Part shown: positions 11,371-21,842 of the stretch, one piece after another | Layout of the letters: every line of letters starts with the position of its first letter | Numbering within the stretch: the stretch's first letter is position 1 | Source: Pseudarthrobacter naphthalenicus | Lineage (GTDB): Bacteria; Actinomycetota; Actinomycetes; Actinomycetales; Micrococcaceae | Assembly (NCBI RefSeq): GCF_029076445.1 | Contig: NZ_JARESG010000009.1 | Coordinates: forward strand, 62,001 to 126,000 | Direction: 5' to 3' | Length of the DNA: 64,000 bases | The notes under the pieces: generated by a model | What the model was told of the DNA's origin: nothing | The model's database searches: none | What the model saw: only the letters and a program-made list of their open reading frames with translations | Translations under genes and position numbers: made by a program

Positions 11371-13008
11371 ATGGCCGAATTGACCATCAACGCCGACGAC
11401 GTCCGTAATGCGTTGAACGAGTTCGCGGCGTCCTACGAACCCGGAAACGCTGAGCGCGTAGAGGTCGGCCGTGTAACAACCGCAGGTGACGGCATCGCCC
11501 GTGTTGAGGGCCTTCCCTCGGTCATGGCGAACGAGCTGCTTCGCTTTGAAGACGGCACGCTGGGCCTCGCCCAGAACCTCGACGTCCGCGAAATCGGCGT
11601 CATCGTTCTCGGTGACTTCACGGGAATCGAAGAAGGCCAGGAAGTTCACCGCACCGGACAGGTTCTGTCCGTACCGGTGGGCGACGCCTTCCTCGGCCGC
11701 GTGGTTGACCCGCTGGGCCAGCCCATCGACGACCTCGGCGAGATCAAGGCCGAGACCACCCGTGCGCTGGAGCTCCAGGCACCTGGCGTGACCCAGCGTA
11801 AGTCGGTCCACGAGCCGATGCAGACCGGACTCAAGGCTATCGACGCCATGATCCCGATCGGCCGCGGACAGCGCCAGCTGATCATCGGTGACCGCCAGAC
11901 CGGCAAGTCGGCCATCGCCATTGACACCATCATCAACCAGAAGGCCAACTGGGCTTCCGGCGATGTGAACAAGCAGGTCCGTTGCATCTACGTCGCCATC
12001 GGTCAGAAGGCCTCCACCATTGCGGCGGTCCGTCAGACCCTTGAGGACAACGGCGCACTCGAGTACACCACCATCGTGGCGTCCCCGGCGTCTGACCCCG
12101 CAGGCTTCAAGTACCTGGCACCGTACGCCGGTTCGGCGATCGGCCAGCACTGGATGTATGGCGGCAAGCACGTTCTCATCGTGTTCGATGACCTCTCCAA
12201 GCAGGCTGAAGCCTACCGCGCGGTTTCGCTGCTGCTGCGCCGCCCGCCGGGACGCGAAGCCTACCCGGGCGACGTCTTCTACTTGCACTCCCGTCTGCTT
12301 GAGCGTTGTGCCAAGCTCTCCGACGAGCTCGGTGCAGGCTCGATGACCGGCCTGCCGCTCATCGAAACCAAGGCAAACGACGTCTCGGCCTACATCCCGA
12401 CCAACGTGATCTCCATTACCGATGGCCAGATCTTCCTGCAGTCGGACCTCTTCAACGCCAACCAGCGTCCGGCCGTCGACGTGGGTGTTTCTGTGTCCCG
12501 CGTTGGTGGTGCTGCACAGGTCAAGTCCATGAAGAAGGTTTCGGGCACTTTGAAGCTGGAACTGGCTCAGTACCGCGACATGCAGGCTTTCGCCATGTTC
12601 GCGTCGGACCTCGACGCCGCATCGCGCCAGCAGCTGACCCGCGGCGCCCGCCTGATGGAACTGCTCAAGCAGGGCCAGTACTCGCCGTTCCCGGTCGAGA
12701 ACCAGGTTGTTTCCATCTGGGCCGGCACCAACGGTCACCTCGACGAGGTTCCGGTTGAGGACATCAACCGGTTCGAGACCGAGTTCCTGGAGCACCTGAA
12801 GCACAAGTCCTCCATCCTGACCACGCTGGCGCAGACCAACGTTATGGACGATGACACCGCTGAAGCACTGAAGACCGCCATCGTGGACTTCAAAAAGGGC
12901 TTCTTCGGCGAGGGTGACAACCGCCTGGTAGGCGCCGGCCACGAGGAGCATGACGCTATCTCCGAAGCCGAAGTCGACCAGGAAAAAATCGTCAAGCAGA
13001 AGCGCTAG
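11371..13008 (+). CDS. atpA: F1Fo ATP synthase subunit alpha
   Basis: Non-catalytic nucleotide-binding subunit, 545 residues. Walker A GDRQTGKS, then [18 protein letters not shown] and the ATP-synthase alpha/beta signature near [14 protein letters not shown] (the arginine finger region). The ATG at 11371 follows CAGGAGAGCAGGG; an in-frame ATG at 11338 is too far upstream of this ribosome-binding site. The C-terminus carries a ~30-residue extension ending KIVKQKR relative to E. coli, which recalls the C-terminal alpha extension that limits ATP hydrolysis in mycobacteria. Confidence 0.98.
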   Translation: MAELTINADDVRNALNEFAASYEPGNAERVEVGRVTTAGDGIARVEGLPSVMANELLRFEDGTLGLAQNLDVREIGVIVLGDFTGIEEGQEVHRTGQVLSVPVGDAFLGRVVDPLGQPIDDLGEIKAETTRALELQAPGVTQRKSVHEPMQTGLKAIDAMIPIGRGQRQLIIGDRQTGKSAIAIDTIINQKANWASGDVNKQVRCIYVAIGQKASTIAAVRQTLEDNGALEYTTIVASPASDPAGFKYLAPYAGSAIGQHWMYGGKHVLIVFDDLSKQAEAYRAVSLLLRRPPGREAYPGDVFYLHSRLLERCAKLSDELGAGSMTGLPLIETKANDVSAYIPTNVISITDGQIFLQSDLFNANQRPAVDVGVSVSRVGGAAQVKSMKKVSGTLKLELAQYRDMQAFAMFASDLDAASRQQLTRGARLMELLKQGQYSPFPVENQVVSIWAGTNGHLDEVPVEDINRFETEFLEHLKHKSSILTTLAQTNVMDDDTAEALKTAIVDFKKGFFGEGDNRLVGAGHEEHDAISEAEVDQEKIVKQKR

Positions 13009-13025
13009 TTTCGCTGGCAGGGACT

Positions 13026-13058
13026 GCCGGGACCTTCACCGGTTCCGGTAGTCCCGGC
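13026..13058 (+). promoter_or_regulatory. Intercistronic hairpin between atpA and atpG
   Basis: GCCGGGAC and GTCCCGGC form an 8-bp stem around a 17-nt loop that itself holds the palindrome ACCGGT. It lies within the operon and leaves the atpG ribosome-binding site free, so an mRNA-processing or stability role is more likely than termination. Confidence 0.4.
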
Positions 13059-13084
13059 CACCGGGATCTTAGGAAAGGATAAGT

Positions 13085-13978
13085 ATGGGAGCCCAGATTC
13101 GGGTCTACCGCCAGAAGATCAGCTCGACCACGTCGATGCGCAAGATCTTCAAGGCGATGGAACTGATCGCTACCTCGCGCATTGGCAAGGCCCGCGCACG
13201 CGTAGCGGCTTCACTGCCTTACGCAAACGCGATCACGCGTGCCGTTTCTGCTGTCGCAAGCCAGAGCGAAATTGACCACCCCCTGGTCACCGAGCCGGAG
13301 CAGATCCGCCGTGCCGCCGTCCTGGTTATCACCTCGGACCGTGGCCTTGCAGGCTCATACTCGGCAACGGTGCTCAAGCAGGCTGAAGGCCTGATCGAGC
13401 TGCTGCACGAAGAGGGCAAGGAAGTTAAGACCTATGTCATGGGCCGCAAGGCGCAGGCGTACTTCGACTTCCGGAACCGTCCCTTCGAACGTGCGTGGAC
13501 CGGCAACACGGACGCTCCGGTGTTCGAGGTTGCCCGGGAAGTCGGCGCAGCCCTGCTCGAAGACTTCGCTACCGCCTACGAAGAGGGCGGCGTGGACGAG
13601 ATCCACGTTGTTTACACCCGCTTCAAGTCCATGGTGACCCAGGAGCCGACGGTTATCCGCCTGCTCCCGCTCGAGGTTGTCGAAGAGCAGGCCGCGTCCG
13701 AATCGGACCTCCTGCCGCTCTACGAATTCGAGCCGGAAGCGGAGCAGGTTCTCGATGCTCTGTTGCCGCGCTACATTGAGTCACGCATTTTTGCCGCCAT
13801 GTTGCAGGCCGCAGCTTCCGAGCTCGCAGCCCGTCAGCGGGCGATGAAGTCCGCCGGCGACAACGCCACGGACCTCATCAAGAAGTACACGCGTCTGCGC
13901 AACACTGCCCGCCAGGCTGAAATTACGCAGGAGCTTTCCGAAATCGTTGCCGGTGCCGACGCCCTGAACGCGTCCTAA
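13085..13978 (+). CDS. atpG: F1Fo ATP synthase subunit gamma
   Basis: Central rotor shaft, 297 residues. N-terminal helix [21 protein letters not shown] and C-terminal helix with [16 protein letters not shown] form the coiled coil inside alpha3beta3; the middle contains the conserved [22 protein letters not shown] precedes the ATG. It has the usual length and position. Confidence 0.97.
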   Translation: MGAQIRVYRQKISSTTSMRKIFKAMELIATSRIGKARARVAASLPYANAITRAVSAVASQSEIDHPLVTEPEQIRRAAVLVITSDRGLAGSYSATVLKQAEGLIELLHEEGKEVKTYVMGRKAQAYFDFRNRPFERAWTGNTDAPVFEVAREVGAALLEDFATAYEEGGVDEIHVVYTRFKSMVTQEPTVIRLLPLEVVEEQAASESDLLPLYEFEPEAEQVLDALLPRYIESRIFAAMLQAAASELAARQRAMKSAGDNATDLIKKYTRLRNTARQAEITQELSEIVAGADALNAS

Positions 13979-14025
13979 CCTGCACGGTCCGGTCCAGCTG
14001 TACCTGCACCAAAAAACAAACTTAG

Positions 14026-15513
<1,488 letters not shown>

Positions 15514-15514
15514 T

Positions 15515-15799
15515 ATGGCTGAGCTTGAGGTTGAGATTGTCGCAGCGGATCACTTCGTGTGGTCCGGAGCGGCCAAGATGGTCAAGGCCCGCACCAGCGA
15601 TGGTGAAATCGGAATCCTGCCCGGCCACTCGCCCCTGCTGGCGATCCTGGCTGAAGGTGAACTGGCCATCGAGCCGGTTTCCGGGGACCGTATTGCCGTT
15701 GTTGTTGACGGCGGATTCTTTTCCGTCGACAACAACCGCGTGGTGATTGTTGCTGACAACGCCCAGCTGGGCGACGCGGCTACTGCTGGGATCCGCTAG
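15515..15799 (+). CDS. atpC: F1Fo ATP synthase subunit epsilon (short form)
   Basis: Rotor subunit at the foot of gamma. Only 94 residues: the N-terminal beta-sandwich (LEVEIVAADHFVWSGAAKMV, GEIGILPGHSPLLAIL) is complete and ends around NNRVVIVADNAQ, while the C-terminal two-helix inhibitory domain of the 130-140-residue E. coli and Bacillus proteins is essentially absent. Epsilon-type auto-inhibition therefore cannot work in the usual way. One base separates it from the atpD stop. Confidence 0.95.
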   Translation: MAELEVEIVAADHFVWSGAAKMVKARTSDGEIGILPGHSPLLAILAEGELAIEPVSGDRIAVVVDGGFFSVDNNRVVIVADNAQLGDAATAGIR

Positions 15800-15809
15800 C
15801 ACCAACCTG

Positions 15810-16241
15810 ATGGACGCCCAGACTCTTTCGTTCATCGCCCTGGCAATCACTTTCGGATTGCTGATCTTTGCACTGTGCCTTGTGGGGGTGCGCCGCTTCA
15901 ACTTGCGGCGCGCCCTCGGCACGGTGGACGCCTCCATTTGCACGGCTGGAAACAGCTGGCAGATGGGGGTTTGTCGTTATCAGGACAACGACCTTGAATG
16001 GTTCCGCCTGGCGTCCCTGAGTCTTCGCCCCAAGCACAAGTTCAAGCGGAGTTCCCTGGAGCTCCTGGGCCGGCGCAAGCCCACCGAAACCGAGGCCGTC
16101 AAGGTCCAGCCCGACGTCGTGATTGTCGAACTGCGGTACGAGGGCCACGACCTGCGGCTGGCCATGAAGTTTGATGCCTACACGGGATTGTCCTCGTGGT
16201 TGGAAGCCGGGCCGGTCATCGGCGTCGGCACCTGGCGCTAG
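15810..16241 (+). CDS. DUF2550 membrane protein
   Basis: 143 residues: one N-terminal membrane helix (LSFIALAITFGLLIFALCLVGV), then a cytosolic-looking domain with DASICTAGNSWQMGVCRYQDNDLEWFRL and GLSSWLEAGPVIGVGTW. This is the DUF2550 family, which follows atpC in mycobacteria too (Rv1312 position). Function is unknown; the conserved linkage suggests a role around ATP synthase or the envelope. It begins 10 bases after atpC and is probably the operon's last gene before the esterase. Confidence 0.88.
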   Translation: MDAQTLSFIALAITFGLLIFALCLVGVRRFNLRRALGTVDASICTAGNSWQMGVCRYQDNDLEWFRLASLSLRPKHKFKRSSLELLGRRKPTETEAVKVQPDVVIVELRYEGHDLRLAMKFDAYTGLSSWLEAGPVIGVGTWR

Positions 16242-16245
16242 GCAC

Positions 16246-17553
16246 GTGGACTGGATCGCGGACATCCGCCTGACGGACGGGCCAGTGTACTGGTCCGCCT
16301 GGGTTCTTGGTGCCGCCGCCGCGGTGTATCTGGTCTGGCGCCCGCAGGCCGTAGGGCGGCGCCGCTGGTACCTCGGTGTGGCCGCCACACTGGCCGTCGC
16401 CGCAGGCCTGGTGCTCTTGGTTCACTGGATCCTGATCTACCTCACGTCGGTTTTTCCCGACGACCTCCCTTCCCTTGTCCTGGCCTGGGTATATGCCGGC
16501 GTCACTGCACTGTTGGTTGTTCTCCTTCGGCTCCGCGCGGACTCCTGGCGGCGGCGGACCCTCGACATCCTGGCCCTGCTGACCGTGGTGCTGCTGGCGG
16601 CCGTGCAGATCAACGCGTATTTTGGCCTCAACCGAACGGTGGCCGACCTCACGGGGACGGCGCTGACGCGCATCCCGCCGCTGGAACAGGAACTCCAGCG
16701 CCAGCCGGGACACTCCGCCCTGCCGCTGGCGGGGTGGACGCCCGCGGGCGAACTTCCCCCCGACGGCGTCATCCGCGCCGTATCGATCCCCGGCACCACT
16801 TCGGGGCTGCAGACCCGGACCTCCTACGTCTACCTTCCGCCTGCGTACTTCGCCGCCAACCGTCCCAGCCTTCCCGTGCTGGTGCTCGTTCCGGGCCAGC
16901 CCGGCGGCCCGGCGGACTGGCTCTCCGGGGGTGCATTGCTGCCGCGCATGGCGGGTTTCGCAAACCGGCACGGGGGAGTGGCCCCCGTTGTGGTGGTGGT
17001 TGATCCCAACGGCAGCCAGTCCGCCAATACGCTGTGCATGGACAGCGACCTGGCCCGGGCGGACACCTACCTCGCCGTTGACGTTCCGCACTGGATCTCC
17101 GCAACGCTGGACGTGGACACCGATGCCCGGCAGTGGGCCGTGGGCGGATTCAGTTTCGGAGCCACATGCGCTGTCCAGCTGGTCACCCGCCACCCGGACG
17201 TCTACACGGGATTCCTCGCCTTTGCCAGCGAGCGGGAGCCCGCACTCGCCAAGGAACGCCAGAAGACCGTTGATGCGGCCTTCCATGGCGACACGGCCGC
17301 CTTCGATGCCCAACTGCCATTGACGCTCCTGAAGGAGCGGCGCTACGAGGGCAAGGTGGCCTACTTCGCCGCCGGCGCCACTGATCCTGAATTTGTGGCG
17401 AACCTGCAGACGCTTGCGACGGCGGCGCGGGGCGCAGGATTCACTGTGGAGTCCGACGTGGTTCAGCGGACGGGTCACTCCTGGGACATGCTGACGCCCG
17501 GAATGGATAATGGATTGGAACTGCTGACCAGGCATTGGGGGTGGGAACACTGA
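16246..17553 (+). CDS. Membrane-anchored alpha/beta-hydrolase (esterase-D/Ag85-like)
   Basis: 435 residues, GTG start 4 bases after the DUF2550 stop. Four N-terminal membrane segments (to about residue 130) are followed by an extracytoplasmic alpha/beta-hydrolase domain. Nucleophile Ser303 is in GGFSFGATCAVQ; a histidine in RTGHSWDM near the C-terminus could complete a triad with the Asp of GATDPEF. The stop overlaps the start of an MprF-type aminoacyl-lipid synthase (TGATG). In corynebacteria and enterococci such synthases are paired with hydrolases that remove the amino acid from the lipid; by analogy this may be that hydrolase. Substrate not proven. Confidence 0.82.
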   Translation: MDWIADIRLTDGPVYWSAWVLGAAAAVYLVWRPQAVGRRRWYLGVAATLAVAAGLVLLVHWILIYLTSVFPDDLPSLVLAWVYAGVTALLVVLLRLRADSWRRRTLDILALLTVVLLAAVQINAYFGLNRTVADLTGTALTRIPPLEQELQRQPGHSALPLAGWTPAGELPPDGVIRAVSIPGTTSGLQTRTSYVYLPPAYFAANRPSLPVLVLVPGQPGGPADWLSGGALLPRMAGFANRHGGVAPVVVVVDPNGSQSANTLCMDSDLARADTYLAVDVPHWISATLDVDTDARQWAVGGFSFGATCAVQLVTRHPDVYTGFLAFASEREPALAKERQKTVDAAFHGDTAAFDAQLPLTLLKERRYEGKVAYFAAGATDPEFVANLQTLATAARGAGFTVESDVVQRTGHSWDMLTPGMDNGLELLTRHWGWEH

Positions 17554-20090
17554 TGGCCGTCCGGGAACGGAGCGCCCCGGCGCTGTTCTGGTCCGCCGTG
17601 GGATTCCCGGCCCTTCAGCGGTTCATGGGCTACCTCCGTTCGGTGCCTTTGACGCTGAGCATCCTTGGCATCTTCCTGGCCACGGGCCTTCTGACTGACA
17701 GCTTCCTTGGGGGGCCGCCCGAGGAACTCCTGCCGCTGGCGGGGGTGAGCGCCCCCGGCCTGCGGGCGGGACACTGGTGGTCGCTGGTCACTTCCCTGTT
17801 CTTCGCCACCAATCCGCTCGCGTACCTGGTGGCTTCCCTGATGATCCTGCTGCTGCTGGGCGTGGCGGAAAGAAAGCTGGGCAAGCTCCAGACCGCAGCA
17901 CTGCTGCTGGGTGGCCAGTTCGCCGCCGTCACGGTCTTCCTGCTGCTTACCCAGTTGGCCCGGTATGCCGGTGACGGCTGGCTGGGGCTGATGACAGAGA
18001 ATGCGCTGATTGGCCCGTATGCTGCGGTCCTGGCCGTGTCCATGGCCTCCAGCGGCAAACTGCGGGTGCTCTGGCGGCGGCGGCTGCGGACAGCGGTACT
18101 CTCGGTGGCGCTGCTGCTGGTCCTGTATGTGGGGCATGCAGAGACGGTCATCGGGCTCATCGGCGCCCTGGTGGGCCTTGCCGCCAGCTGGTGGGCTGAG
18201 ACTGAACACGGCCCGCTGCACGCGCCGCGCTCCACCGGCCGCGAGACGCGAAACCTGCTCGCGCTTACTGTCGCAGTCTTCGCTGTGGGACCGATTCTCA
18301 CAACCATCACCCGCACGCCCACCGGCCCGCTGGCCTTGCTGCGGGACGTGCTCCTGAATCCCGTTCCGACCCTCGGCCAGCTCGAAGCCAACTGCGGCTC
18401 CACGGTTGAGGCGTCATGCCTGGAAATCGGACGCGCCGGTTTCGCGGGTCCGTTCGGGCTTGCACTCACGGTGGTCCCGGTGATTCTTCTCCTGATCTGC
18501 GCCGACGGCATGCGCCGGGGACGGAGCATGGCACTCCGGATAACGCTGGTCATCCAGCTGGTGATCACTGCCTTGGCAGCCGTGTACCTTGCCTTGTTCG
18601 CCCTGATTCCGCACTATCCCTCCCGGCCCCAGACTGCGGCCATGGGCTCGGGATTTGCCCATATCCTGCCCCTGGTGACGGTGCCCCTCCTGCTGGCGGT
18701 GCTGCTGTGGGTCAACCGGTGGCAGTTCCGGGTGGAAACCGTTCCGTCCGCCCGGCACCGACTGGCACTGGTGGTCGGCGGCGTCTGGCTGGTCCTGGCC
18801 GGCGGATACACCGTTGCCTGGCTGGCGGCCGGGGGAATGATGCGCGACGGCGGCCCCCTGGGTTTGCTGGCTGAGCTGGCCAGGCAGTACCTGCCGGTGC
18901 CGCTGCCGAACCTCTACCGCAGGGTATTCGCCGAGCGGGACACCGTTGAGGCGCTGATCTTTGCCTACTCCGGCCCGATCTTCTGGCTGGTGGCGCTGGC
19001 CGGTGTCTGGTCCGTCCTGGTGGGACGGCATCACGGCAGCGACTCCGGGCACAATGACAGGGCCGCTGCCCGCCGGCTGCTGCACCAGGGCGGCGAATCG
19101 CTGTCATGGATGGCCCTGTGGGAGCCCAACCGGTACTGGTTCAGCCCCGACGGCCGCGGTGCCGTGGCGTACCAACAGCACGGAACCGTGGCGCTTACCC
19201 TGGCCGGCCCCTTCGGAGCGGCTGAAGGCCGGGCCCGGACGGCGGTGGGCTTCATCGAGTTCTGCGGCAGCCGGGCGCTGGCGCCCGCGTTCTACTCATG
19301 CGACGGCACGCTGTGGCCCCTGCTCCGGGACCGCGGATTCCAGCGCGTCCCGGTGGCGCAGGAAACAAGGCTTTCGGTCCGCGAACTGGATTTCAAGGGC
19401 AAGGAGTGGCAGAACGTGCGCACGGCGCGGAACCGGGCGGCCAAGATGGGCATCACCGCGGTGTGGGGCACGTACAACGGCCTGCCCTCCGCGTTGCGGG
19501 CACGGCTCAACGAGGTGTCCGAGGAATGGGCTGCAGCCAAGACCATTCCGGAAATGGGCTTCACCCTCGGTGGCATCGATGAACTGATGGACGACGAGGT
19601 CCTTTGTTGCCTGGCGGTGGACGGGGACGGGAACGTGCACGGAATCACCAGCTGGCTGCCGGTGTACGAGGACGGGAAGCTGGTGAGCCGCACGCTGGAC
19701 GTGATGCGCCGCGGTGCTGGAGGTTTCCCGGGGGTCATGGAGTTCCTGATCGCCGCGGCGGTGGTGGAGTTGCGGGAATCGGTGGAGGTTATTTCACTGT
19801 CCGGGTCACCGCTTGCAAGCCTGCCCGACGGCGAGATGTCCCCGGACCAGGTGCCGGACGAGAACCTGCTGCGCATTCTCGATGTGGTGGGCCACGCCCT
19901 GGAACCGGTTTACGGGTTCCGGTCCCTGGCAGCCTTCAAGTCACGCTTTCAGCCGGAATACCGGACGCTGTACCTGTATTACCAGGATCCGTTGCAGCTG
20001 CCTGCCATTGGACGTGCGCTGACCCGGGCATATTTGCCGGGCCTTTCGCTGCGCCAGGGTGCGCGGCTGGTGCGCGAACTGGTCGGCTGA
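17553..20090 (+). CDS. MprF-like aminoacyl-lipid synthase with rhomboid-like membrane domain
   Basis: 845 residues. Residues ~25-230 form a rhomboid-like membrane domain (GHWWSLVTSLFF, GVAERKLG, then GHAETVIGLIGALVGL), but the catalytic-serine position reads LIGPYAAVLA, so no protease activity is expected. More membrane helices extend to about residue 500, followed by a C-terminal DUF2156 (dupled GNAT) domain typical of MprF/LysPG synthases, with WLPVYEDGKLVSRTLDVMRR and FKSRFQPEYRTLYLYY. Such enzymes use aminoacyl-tRNA to add Lys or Ala to phosphatidylglycerol or diacylglycerol, lowering surface negative charge. Starts inside the stop of the esterase gene. No lysyl-tRNA synthetase domain is fused. 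Confidence 0.85.
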   Translation: MAVRERSAPALFWSAVGFPALQRFMGYLRSVPLTLSILGIFLATGLLTDSFLGGPPEELLPLAGVSAPGLRAGHWWSLVTSLFFATNPLAYLVASLMILLLLGVAERKLGKLQTAALLLGGQFAAVTVFLLLTQLARYAGDGWLGLMTENALIGPYAAVLAVSMASSGKLRVLWRRRLRTAVLSVALLLVLYVGHAETVIGLIGALVGLAASWWAETEHGPLHAPRSTGRETRNLLALTVAVFAVGPILTTITRTPTGPLALLRDVLLNPVPTLGQLEANCGSTVEASCLEIGRAGFAGPFGLALTVVPVILLLICADGMRRGRSMALRITLVIQLVITALAAVYLALFALIPHYPSRPQTAAMGSGFAHILPLVTVPLLLAVLLWVNRWQFRVETVPSARHRLALVVGGVWLVLAGGYTVAWLAAGGMMRDGGPLGLLAELARQYLPVPLPNLYRRVFAERDTVEALIFAYSGPIFWLVALAGVWSVLVGRHHGSDSGHNDRAAARRLLHQGGESLSWMALWEPNRYWFSPDGRGAVAYQQHGTVALTLAGPFGAAEGRARTAVGFIEFCGSRALAPAFYSCDGTLWPLLRDRGFQRVPVAQETRLSVRELDFKGKEWQNVRTARNRAAKMGITAVWGTYNGLPSALRARLNEVSEEWAAAKTIPEMGFTLGGIDELMDDEVLCCLAVDGDGNVHGITSWLPVYEDGKLVSRTLDVMRRGAGGFPGVMEFLIAAAVVELRESVEVISLSGSPLASLPDGEMSPDQVPDENLLRILDVVGHALEPVYGFRSLAAFKSRFQPEYRTLYLYYQDPLQLPAIGRALTRAYLPGLSLRQGARLVRELVG

Positions 20091-20120
20091 GACGGCCGGA
20101 CAGCGAGGCCGGCAACGAAA

Positions 20121-20148
20121 AAATCCCCGGCACGAATGCCGGGGATTT
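20121..20148. terminator. Bidirectional terminator, mprF-like / csp
   Basis: Perfect 12-bp stem AAATCCCCGGCA/TGCCGGGGATTT with loop CGAA, flanked by A-rich sequence on the left and T-rich on the right, so it can end transcripts from both convergent genes. Confidence 0.88.
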
Positions 20149-20189
20149 CTTCGCCGGGGCCGCAGCAATGCGGCGTCCGGGCGGTGGGA

Positions 20190-20393
20190 CTAGACCAGCG
20201 TTACGCCGGTAGCCTGGGGACCCTTGGCGCCCTGACCGATTTCGAACTGAACACGCTGGTTCTCGTCGAGGGTCTTGAAGCCACCGGTCTGGATCTCGGA
20301 GTAGTGAACGAAGACATCGCCATCGGAGTCATCCGGGGTGATGAAGCCGAAGCCCTTTTCAGCGTTGAACCACTTGACGGTTCCCTGTGCCAT
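20190..20393 (-). CDS. cspA: Cold-shock protein, CspA family
   Basis: Single-domain OB-fold RNA/DNA chaperone of 67 residues. Both nucleic-acid-binding motifs are present: KGFGFIT (RNP1) and DVFVHYSEI (RNP2). Good Shine-Dalgarno (GAGGAG) just upstream of the ATG. The preceding ~200 bases lack a gene and contain two stable hairpins, as expected for a long, temperature-sensitive csp leader. It ends toward the shared terminator at 20121-20148. Confidence 0.97.
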   Translation of the reverse strand: MAQGTVKWFNAEKGFGFITPDDSDGDVFVHYSEIQTGGFKTLDENQRVQFEIGQGAKGPQATGVTLV

Positions 20394-20421
20394 TTATTTC
20401 TCCTCATTGTGGAACTTGTCT

Positions 20422-20448
20422 AAGTCCGGCACACCTCGTGCCGGGCTT
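20422..20448 (-). promoter_or_regulatory. csp leader hairpin 1
   Basis: 11-bp stem with one G-U pair (AAGCCCGGCAC on the transcript) and a 5-nt loop, about 30 bases upstream of the csp start codon. It stands next to, but does not cover, the ribosome-binding site. Confidence 0.55.
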
Positions 20449-20513
20449 GGTCACTCCGCGAGAAGAATCCGTTACTGCCATCCCAAAAAGGACAGGCCGT
20501 GCAGGAGCTTCGC

Positions 20514-20535
20514 GCTCGCAACATGTCTTGCGAGC
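20514..20535 (-). promoter_or_regulatory. csp leader hairpin 2
   Basis: Perfect 8-bp stem GCTCGCAA/TTGCGAGC with a 6-nt loop, about 120 bases upstream of the csp start. On the transcript it follows a run of six U. A TTGACC hexamer at 20590-20595 (minus strand) could be a -35 box upstream, but no good -10 accompanies it. Confidence 0.5.
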
Positions 20536-20680
20536 ATGAAAAAACACCTACACAAAGACTGTTCTAAGAATTTCATGCCGTTTCCGTCCGGTCAACGGTC
20601 CGGCCGGGAATTTTGGCTAAAAATTGCCTAAATCCCCTTGTCAGGGGCCGCATCGGGGCGCGCCGGGGGAGGGCAGGGGA

Positions 20681-21376
20681 TCAGAAGAGCCGGGATTCGG
20701 TGTCATCCACACCGCGCATGGCATCGTAATCCAGGGTGACGCAGTCGATGCCGCGATCGTTGGCGAGCACTTTTGCCTGCGGTTTGATCTGCTGGGCCGC
20801 GAAGATCCCACGGACCGGCGCCAGCAGCGGGTCCCGGTTCAGCAGCTCCAGGTAGCGGGTCAGCTGCTCGACTCCGTCGATGTCCCCGCGCCGTTTGAGC
20901 TCAATGGCCACAGTGGCTCCGCTGGCGTCCCGGGCCAGGATGTCCACCGGCCCGATGGCGGTGAAGTACTCCCGGCGGATCAGCGAAAATCCGCTGCCCA
21001 GGGTTTCGATCTGATCCGCAAGCAGGCGCTGCAGGTCCGCCTCCACGCCGTCCTTGATCAGACCCGGGTCCACGCCCAGATCGTGGGAAGACTCGTGGAT
21101 ATGTTCGTGAATGTTGATGATCAGGCGGTCATCGGTCTTGGCGGACTGGACCGTCCACTGTTCCGTGACGCCCAGCTCCAGGTCAACGTCCTCCGGGGAC
21201 GAGACCCGCAGGGTTGCCGGCGGACTCATCCAGTTCAGCGGCTTGTAGGAACCGCCGTCTGAATGGACCAGCACGGAGCCGTCGGCCTTGACCAACAGGA
21301 GCCGGGTGGCAAGGGGAAGATGGGCTTTGAGCCGGCCAACGTAATCAACTGAACATCGGGCTATCACAAGTCGCAC
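20681..21376 (-). CDS. nucS: Mismatch-specific endonuclease NucS
   Basis: Replaces MutS/MutL in most actinobacteria by cutting both strands at mismatches. 231 residues. N-terminal DNA-binding domain ([29 protein letters not shown]) and C-terminal RecB-like nuclease with catalytic D in GPVDILARD and E/K in AIELKRRGD. The C-terminus ends ESRLF, resembling a beta-clamp-binding tail. The GTG at 21376 is chosen because it gives the family N-terminus and lies 7 nt after a TAGTGT -10 box; much longer reading upstream is in the neighbouring gene's antisense. Confidence 0.96.
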   Translation of the reverse strand: MRLVIARCSVDYVGRLKAHLPLATRLLLVKADGSVLVHSDGGSYKPLNWMSPPATLRVSSPEDVDLELGVTEQWTVQSAKTDDRLIINIHEHIHESSHDLGVDPGLIKDGVEADLQRLLADQIETLGSGFSLIRREYFTAIGPVDILARDASGATVAIELKRRGDIDGVEQLTRYLELLNRDPLLAPVRGIFAAQQIKPQAKVLANDRGIDCVTLDYDAMRGVDDTESRLF

Positions 21377-21383
21377 GCCGTAC

Positions 21384-21389
21384 ACACTA
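21384..21389 (-). promoter_or_regulatory. -10 box of nucS (leaderless)
   Basis: TAGTGT on the minus strand, 7 nt before the GTG; no Shine-Dalgarno sequence intervenes. Confidence 0.55.
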
Positions 21390-21413
21390 CCGGGGCTAGG
21401 GCAGAATGGAGGC

Positions 21414-21782
21414 ATGCCGCGTTCCAACCGTCCCCGCCGCCCGGCCTTTGGCAAAGGTCCGGCTGCCAAGGGCGGCCCTGCCGGCAAGGTGGCTGGAAAG
21501 AAGGGCAGCGGCGAGGTCCCGGAGCTGGATCTGGAGCGGGCGCGGGCAGGCATAGCCCGCCGGGAAAGCGCGCCCGACGGCGAGTGGATGGTCAGGACCA
21601 TGACGGCCAGGAACGCCGAGAAAACCTACATCTGCCCGGGCTGTTCCACCGCGGTGGTCCCCGGCGTGGCCCACCTGGTGGTGTGGAAGGATGACCACCT
21701 TTTCGGCGCCGCCGCCGGCCTCGCCGAGCGGCGCCACTGGCACACCAACTGCTGGCTTTCCCGGAGCTACCGCTACCGCTGA
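21414..21782 (+). CDS. Small zinc-ribbon-like protein
   Basis: 122 residues, conserved in Micrococcaceae to my knowledge but without assigned function. The first ~35 residues are very basic (Lys, Arg, Gly, Pro) and probably disordered. The C-terminal half holds a likely zinc site: [10 protein letters not shown], then HLVVW, then HWHTNCW, i.e. CxxC...H...HxxC. Some databases call relatives ATP/GTP-binding, which this sequence does not support (no P-loop). It is divergent from nucS with 37 bases between starts; a CAGAAT hexamer lies 6 nt before the ATG. Confidence 0.75.
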   Translation: MPRSNRPRRPAFGKGPAAKGGPAGKVAGKKGSGEVPELDLERARAGIARRESAPDGEWMVRTMTARNAEKTYICPGCSTAVVPGVAHLVVWKDDHLFGAAAGLAERRHWHTNCWLSRSYRYR

Positions 21783-21829
21783 GCCGGCACCGGCAGCCGC
21801 GCCCGGGCACCAGCGGTGTCCGGACTCGC

Positions 21830-21835
21830 TAAGCT
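21830..21835 (+). promoter_or_regulatory. -10 box of the 21843 hydrolase (leaderless)
   Basis: TAAGCT, 7 nt before the ATG at 21843, with no Shine-Dalgarno sequence. Confidence 0.5.
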
Positions 21836-21842
21836 GGCAGGC

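Noticed and set aside
11323..12951. 542-codon open frame on the minus strand opposite atpA
   Set aside because: Mirror effect of high-GC codon bias; no family resemblance, and atpA is certain on the plus strand.
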